Positions 6,100-9,276 of a stretch of 9,276 nucleotides of DNA are shown here, piece after piece. The stretch is taken from positions 1 through 9,276 of the forward strand of contig JAJXTL010000119.1 of assembly GCA_021783855.1 (NCBI GenBank). Reading direction: 5' to 3'. The notes under the pieces are model-generated. The model saw nothing but the letters and a program-made list of their open reading frames with translations. It searched no databases and had not been told where the DNA came from. Numbering within the stretch: position 1 is the stretch's first letter; every line of letters starts with the position of its first letter. The DNA comes from Pseudomonadota bacterium (GTDB lineage Bacteria; Pseudomonadota; Gammaproteobacteria; Burkholderiales; Gallionellaceae). The position numbers and the translations under genes are program-made.

Positions 6100-7533
6100 A
6101 TGAAAATATTGCCGCTGCTTCTACTGCTGATCGTTTCTCCCTGCGCGCTGAGCGATGGCCTGCCTGATCTCGGCGATGTGTCGCAGGCTGCGCTCAATCC
6201 GATGCAGGAGCGCGAAATCGGTCAACAGAGCATGATGCAGATCAAGGCCAGCAAGCAATTTCTCAACGACCCTGAAATCAACGACTACCTCAATCAGCTG
6301 GGCGACCGGCTGGTTCAGTTTTCCAATGAACCCTCGCTTGATTTTGAGTTCTTTGCCATGAACGACTACAGCGTCAACGCCTTCGCTCTTCCGGGCGGCT
6401 TTGTCGGCGTCAATGCCGGTCTGCTGCTGATCACGGAGAACGAATCGGAGTTGGCATCGGTGCTGGGGCATGAAATTTCGCACGTCACCCAGCACCATCT
6501 GGCGCGCATGGTGTCCGCCACGAAAGGCGACACGATGGCCTCCATGGCCGCCATTGCCCTGGCAATACTCGCCGCGCGCAGCAACCCGGATGTTGCTCAA
6601 GCCACCGTCGCCGGTGTGCAGGCTCACGCCATGCAAAAACAGCTGGATTTCACCCGTGAACATGAACAGGAAGCGGATCGACTTGGTTTGGAGCTGATGC
6701 AAAAGGCCGGTTTCGATACACACGCCATGCCGACATTTCTGGAACGCCTGCAAAGGTCAACCCGACTGATCGATGGCAATGCGCCCAACTATATGCGCAC
6801 CCATCCGATCACCAGCGACCGTATCGCCGACATCGAGAACCGGGTGAACAAACAGCCTTATCGCTTGCTGCCGGACAGCCTGGATTTCGATCTGGTGCGC
6901 ACCAAACTGATCGGCTCACAGAAAACAGCCAGTGACGCCATCAGCTACTTCACCGATGCGCTGACCACTCACAGACACGGCAACCCGATTGCACAACAAT
7001 ACGGCCTGGTCCAAGCGCTGCTGCGCGACAAGCAGATTGATCGCGCCAAGCTGGAACTGGCCACCTTGCTAAAACAGGCGAAAGATGCTCAGGGTGCGCA
7101 GAATAATGCCATGATTGAAACGCTGACAGGACAGGTAAAGCGCGCCGCGAACGATCCCGATACGCTCAGTTTTTATCGCACCGCCGTGAAGAATTTCCCT
7201 CAGCATCGCGCGCTGATTTACGATTACGTCGACCTTTTGTTGAATAACCAACAGGCGGAAACAGCCGTCAAACTGCTGACCGATCAGGTTACCCGCCACC
7301 CTACCGACACCACGCTCTACGACTTGCAGGCGCGCAGTTATAACCAGTTACACAAGCCGCTCGAACAACATCAGGCGCAGGCCTACAGCTTTGCCTGGCA
7401 GGGCAATCTGCCTGACGCAATTCAGCAACTGGAATTGGCGAAACGATCCGGAGGGAGTTTTTATCAGCTCTCCATCATCGAGTCCGATTTGCGCGAACTG
7501 CGCGACATGCAGAATGCGCAAACCAAAAAATAA
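6100..7533 (+). CDS. bepA: BepA-like periplasmic M48 metalloprotease with TPR repeats
   Basis: The product has 477 residues, close to E. coli BepA (YfgC). Residues 1 to about 18 (MKILPLLLLLIVSPCALS) form a Sec signal peptide with a likely cut after ALS. The protease domain carries HEISH at 124-128 (zinc ligands His124 and His128, catalytic Glu125), the third ligand in EADRLG (Glu191), and MRTHPITSDRI, where His235 matches the BepA histidine switch. The last 200 or so residues are helical TPR-like repeats (for example LVQALLRDKQIDRAKLELATLL, and QAYSFAWQGNLPDAIQQLELA). BepA helps assemble or degrade outer-membrane beta-barrel proteins such as LptD together with the BAM complex. The start is fixed by the signal peptide, but no Shine-Dalgarno is visible. 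TAAAAT at 6087-6092 could be a -10 that would leave almost no leader. A small Cys-rich gene follows after 20 bases. Confidence 0.92.
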   Translation: MKILPLLLLLIVSPCALSDGLPDLGDVSQAALNPMQEREIGQQSMMQIKASKQFLNDPEINDYLNQLGDRLVQFSNEPSLDFEFFAMNDYSVNAFALPGGFVGVNAGLLLITENESELASVLGHEISHVTQHHLARMVSATKGDTMASMAAIALAILAARSNPDVAQATVAGVQAHAMQKQLDFTREHEQEADRLGLELMQKAGFDTHAMPTFLERLQRSTRLIDGNAPNYMRTHPITSDRIADIENRVNKQPYRLLPDSLDFDLVRTKLIGSQKTASDAISYFTDALTTHRHGNPIAQQYGLVQALLRDKQIDRAKLELATLLKQAKDAQGAQNNAMIETLTGQVKRAANDPDTLSFYRTAVKNFPQHRALIYDYVDLLLNNQQAETAVKLLTDQVTRHPTDTTLYDLQARSYNQLHKPLEQHQAQAYSFAWQGNLPDAIQQLELAKRSGGSFYQLSIIESDLRELRDMQNAQTKK

Positions 7534-7553
7534 TAAACAGCGGCTTCCCGACA

Positions 7554-7751
7554 ATGGATACAAAACCAGCTCGCACGGATTGTAACCGCTGCACGCACTT
7601 TTTCATTACCCACGAGATCCATTTCAGATATGGCTGCCGTGCGCTTGACTTCAAAAGCCTACGACTGCCTGTCCTCGATGTCATCGAGGCATCAGGACAA
7701 GCTTGCCACTACTTCCGGCAAAAGAACACGCATACAAAACAGGGCCATTGA
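7554..7751 (+). CDS. Small four-cysteine protein of unknown function
   Basis: The product has 65 residues. Its plan is C10-x2-C13, then FFITHEIHFRYGC (Cys28), RALDFKSLRLPVLDVIEASGQAC (Cys51) and a basic His-rich tail. I recognise the pattern CxxC...FFIT...YGCRA.GFKS..LP...V..SG..C as that of small conserved bacterial proteins, some of which I recall being mislabelled as uracil-DNA glycosylase; no enzymatic domain is present here. Four cysteines spaced this way suggest a structural zinc or redox site; this is inference. The gene begins 20 bases after the M48 stop on the same strand, so the two are likely co-transcribed. The ribosome binding site is poor. There is no signal peptide, so it should act in the cytoplasm, unlike its neighbour. 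Confidence 0.75.
   Translation: MDTKPARTDCNRCTHFFITHEIHFRYGCRALDFKSLRLPVLDVIEASGQACHYFRQKNTHTKQGH
7670..7699 (+). other. Two alternative hairpins inside the four-Cys gene
   Basis: CCTCGATG (7673-7680) is a perfect inverted repeat of CATCGAGG (7682-7689) around one base. A competing stem pairs TGTCCT and GATG (7670-7675 and 7677-7680, with one bulged C) with CATC and AGGACA (7690-7699). Both share the same bases, so they exclude each other. There is no T-run, so it is not a terminator. Confidence 0.4.
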
Positions 7752-7830
7752 TAGTCGCGGGCAAAATCAATAAAAAATATGTGCCATGAAGGGAAGTCAA
7801 GAAGTGCCAGCCGAACAGCTTGGGTTGCCA

Positions 7831-8250
7831 CTAAGCACTTTTATCCTGTGCGTCGATTATCTTGCACAGGCGCTCTTCTGACGGGTTCAGCGTGCAGCGC
7901 GCCACATCTTCAAACAAACCCTGTATCTCTGCCAGACTGAAGCTTCCCAGCAAGCGGTTTGCCATCTCCGTTTGCATAGGCAACATGCGTGATTGTCCAT
8001 CCGGCAGCTTGAAACGGAACGAGGCCAGACTTTTCAAATCACCTTCCTTTCTGCTTAGCTTGGCCTGCTCATTTTCAAGCATGTCGTGGTACCGCTCCAG
8101 GTCTTCAAACACGTCATCCGGCAAGTCCTCGGGGATTTCCACCACTAATCCTAACGGGTCGTCCGAGACTGCACACGCCACACCTCGCTGCTCGACGTAT
8201 TGAATAAATTGATCACGCAGAGCCGCATTGAAAAAAATGTACTCGAACAT
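7831..8250 (-). CDS. Conserved-looking cytoplasmic protein of unknown function
   Basis: From the ATG at 8250 the product has 139 residues and begins MFEYIFFNAALRDQFIQYVEQRG. It is acidic: VSDDPLGLVVEIPEDLPDDVFEDLERYHDMLENEQAKL, then a beta-rich part (SFRFKLPDGQSRMLPMQ), then a helical end NRLLGSFSLAEIQGLFEDVARCTLNPSEERLCKII. I have a sense of similar small proteins (MFEY.FF...LRD.F......G......D..GL....PEDL) in gamma- and betaproteobacteria, but no function is known to me. No signal peptide or membrane segment is seen. The frame extends to another ATG at 8298, but those 16 residues are not typical, and a candidate promoter at 8281-8309 would start transcription downstream of that ATG. Neither start has a clear Shine-Dalgarno. 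It converges with the M48/four-Cys pair. Confidence 0.75.
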   Translation of the reverse strand: MFEYIFFNAALRDQFIQYVEQRGVACAVSDDPLGLVVEIPEDLPDDVFEDLERYHDMLENEQAKLSRKEGDLKSLASFRFKLPDGQSRMLPMQTEMANRLLGSFSLAEIQGLFEDVARCTLNPSEERLCKIIDAQDKSA

Positions 8251-8280
8251 GGTATTGGAGAAAAAAGTTGAAGGCACTGC

Positions 8281-8309
8281 ATCCTGCCGTGTGTGCATTG
8301 CGAAGTCAA
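8281..8309 (-). promoter_or_regulatory. Candidate promoter of the 139-residue unknown gene
   Basis: On the minus strand TTGACT (8304-8309) stands 17 bases from CAGGAT (8281-8286). The -35 is good (five of six) and the -10 poor (three of six). A start near 8274 would favour the ATG at 8250 over the one at 8298. Confidence 0.3.
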
Positions 8310-8504
8310 CCGGCCAACAAACAATGAGTTTCTAAATTTGAAGGGCTGCTATGGTCTGGAACAGCACGTTGTTACGTCACGAAAGGCAGGTATCAAGCAT
8401 GATAAAAAATCCCTGAGAAAAATTCTCAACGACTGGTTTACGGCATGTAACAATGCGACCTCGCATGCCGGCATCTGCCAATTACAGACAGATTCAACTT
8501 TGTA

Positions 8505-9276
8505 TCAAAGCGCTTGCCAATTAATCTCGCTATCTGGAATCAGCCTTTCAATTACAGGTCTTGCAAAAAGAAATCCTTGGAATCGTTGAATGCCCATTTC
8601 CAGCAATATATTCAGTTCCTCTCGGCGCTCAACCCCTTCTGCAACTACCGACAATCCCAAAATCTCCGCCGTCCTTAACAAACCTGCGATGATTGCTTGC
8701 CGAGGCTTATCGGTGTCAACGTTTGTCACAAGGCATCGGTCAATCTTTATAGTGTCAGGTTGAAAATCGGCAAGAAGTGATAATCCTGCGTAGCCCGCAC
8801 CAAAATCATCCAGTGCAGTCTGAAATCCATGTGCCTTATATGTTTGGATAATCCCGGTGAGATGAGCACGATCAATGATTTGTTCATCCTCAGTAAATTC
8901 AAAAGTAATAAGGTCGAGTGGAAAACCGTGTTCACGCGCTGTATTTAATGTGAGTCGGAGACACGCCTCCGGATGATAAACAGCATTGGGCATGAAATTG
9001 ATGTTCAAGCGGCGGTCAAGACCCAAACGAGCCGCTGTTTCAATAGCTTTAACACGGCATGCTTGGTCAAATGCGTATCGATTAGTCTCAGTGACTTGAG
9101 CTAAAATGGAAGCCGCAGACTGACCTTCGGCCCCACGAACTAGCGCCTCGTAAGCGTAGACACGCCGTGAAGGAACATCTATCACGGGTTGAAATGCCAT
9201 GACGATAGAGAATTCAGTACGGTCCGCACAGGCACCACCACATTTATTGACCCGGCCATTAAAAAGTTTACGCTGC
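8505..9276 (-). CDS. EAL-domain cyclic-di-GMP phosphodiesterase (5' end probably outside window)
   Basis: EAL enzymes cut c-di-GMP to pGpG. From the ATG at 9200 there are 231 residues forming almost exactly one EAL domain. The catalytic set is complete: YEALVRG (Glu18), NINFMPN (Asn68), FEFTE (Glu101), DDFGAG (Asp131, Asp132), IKID (Lys152), AEGVERREE (Glu188) and QGF (Gln208), so it should be active. No GGDEF, PAS or membrane segment is visible. The ATG at 9200 has no ribosome binding site, and the frame stays open for 25 more codons to the window edge without a stop, reading a Cys-containing stretch NKCGGACADRTEFSIV straight into MAFQPVIDV. I therefore treat the gene as partial, with 9200 as the first ATG in the window. 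The gene looks more AT-rich than valS or the M48 gene, which may hint at separate origin. The 206 bases downstream hold no gene that I can support. Confidence 0.9.
   Translation of the reverse strand, partial: QRKLFNGRVNKCGGACADRTEFSIVMAFQPVIDVPSRRVYAYEALVRGAEGQSAASILAQVTETNRYAFDQACRVKAIETAARLGLDRRLNINFMPNAVYHPEACLRLTLNTAREHGFPLDLITFEFTEDEQIIDRAHLTGIIQTYKAHGFQTALDDFGAGYAGLSLLADFQPDTIKIDRCLVTNVDTDKPRQAIIAGLLRTAEILGLSVVAEGVERREELNILLEMGIQRFQGFLFARPVIERLIPDSEINWQAL

Noticed and set aside
7805..7830. Possible hairpin (AGCT-GTTC-GGCT) after the 139-residue gene as a terminator
   Set aside because: The stem is short with a bulge and a G-T pair and no following T-run.
8414..8428. TGAGAA-AAA-TTCTCA inverted repeat as a terminator
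   Set aside because: The stem is short and AT-rich, with no T-run on either side; too weak to call.
8293..8589. 98-codon plus-strand frame spanning the gap before the EAL gene
   Set aside because: It runs into the EAL coding region on the other strand and has no ribosome binding site or recognisable motif.

Overview
The window looks like a chromosomal stretch of a betaproteobacterium, plausibly of the Nitrosomonadales/Gallionellaceae type. This rests on the character of the ValRS, BepA-like and small-protein sequences, the moderate-to-high GC genes, and heptanucleotide repeats of a kind I associate with that group. The placement is an inference from sequence feel, not from a search.

Layout from left to right. 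At 1-197 is the 3' end of an IS110-family transposase that runs off the left edge. At 236-538 (minus) is a small antibiotic-biosynthesis-monooxygenase-fold protein, divergent from valS (668-3514, plus); each has a TATAAT-like box in the shared upstream region. The valS frame carries an in-frame block of 7-bp repeats. Downstream of valS lies a strong minus-strand hairpin with a T-run, and just before it (3631-3702, minus) a 23-residue membrane-peptide gene with a strong ribosome binding site that normal gene callers would miss.

At 3919-5935 (minus) is a compact three-gene unit, transcribed in the order Hanks-type Ser/Thr kinase with C-terminal cyclic-nucleotide-binding domain, rhodanese, TusA-like sulfur carrier. 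Each junction is an ATGA start/stop overlap, so translation is probably coupled. The small membrane peptide and the terminator lie downstream in the same orientation, so all four may share one transcript. The unit suggests a sulfur-relay pair under co-expression with a signalling kinase; a functional link is inference.

Divergently at 6100-7533 (plus) is a BepA-like periplasmic M48 metalloprotease with TPRs, followed after 20 bases by a 65-residue four-cysteine protein (7554-7751). The kinase/protease intergenic region holds a second copy of the valS heptad repeat, as part of a long imperfect hairpin. At 7831-8250 (minus) is a conserved-looking protein of unknown function, and at 8505 to the right edge (minus) an apparently active EAL c-di-GMP phosphodiesterase whose frame stays open past the window and includes a Cys pair before the first ATG. 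No rRNA, tRNA or CRISPR was seen.
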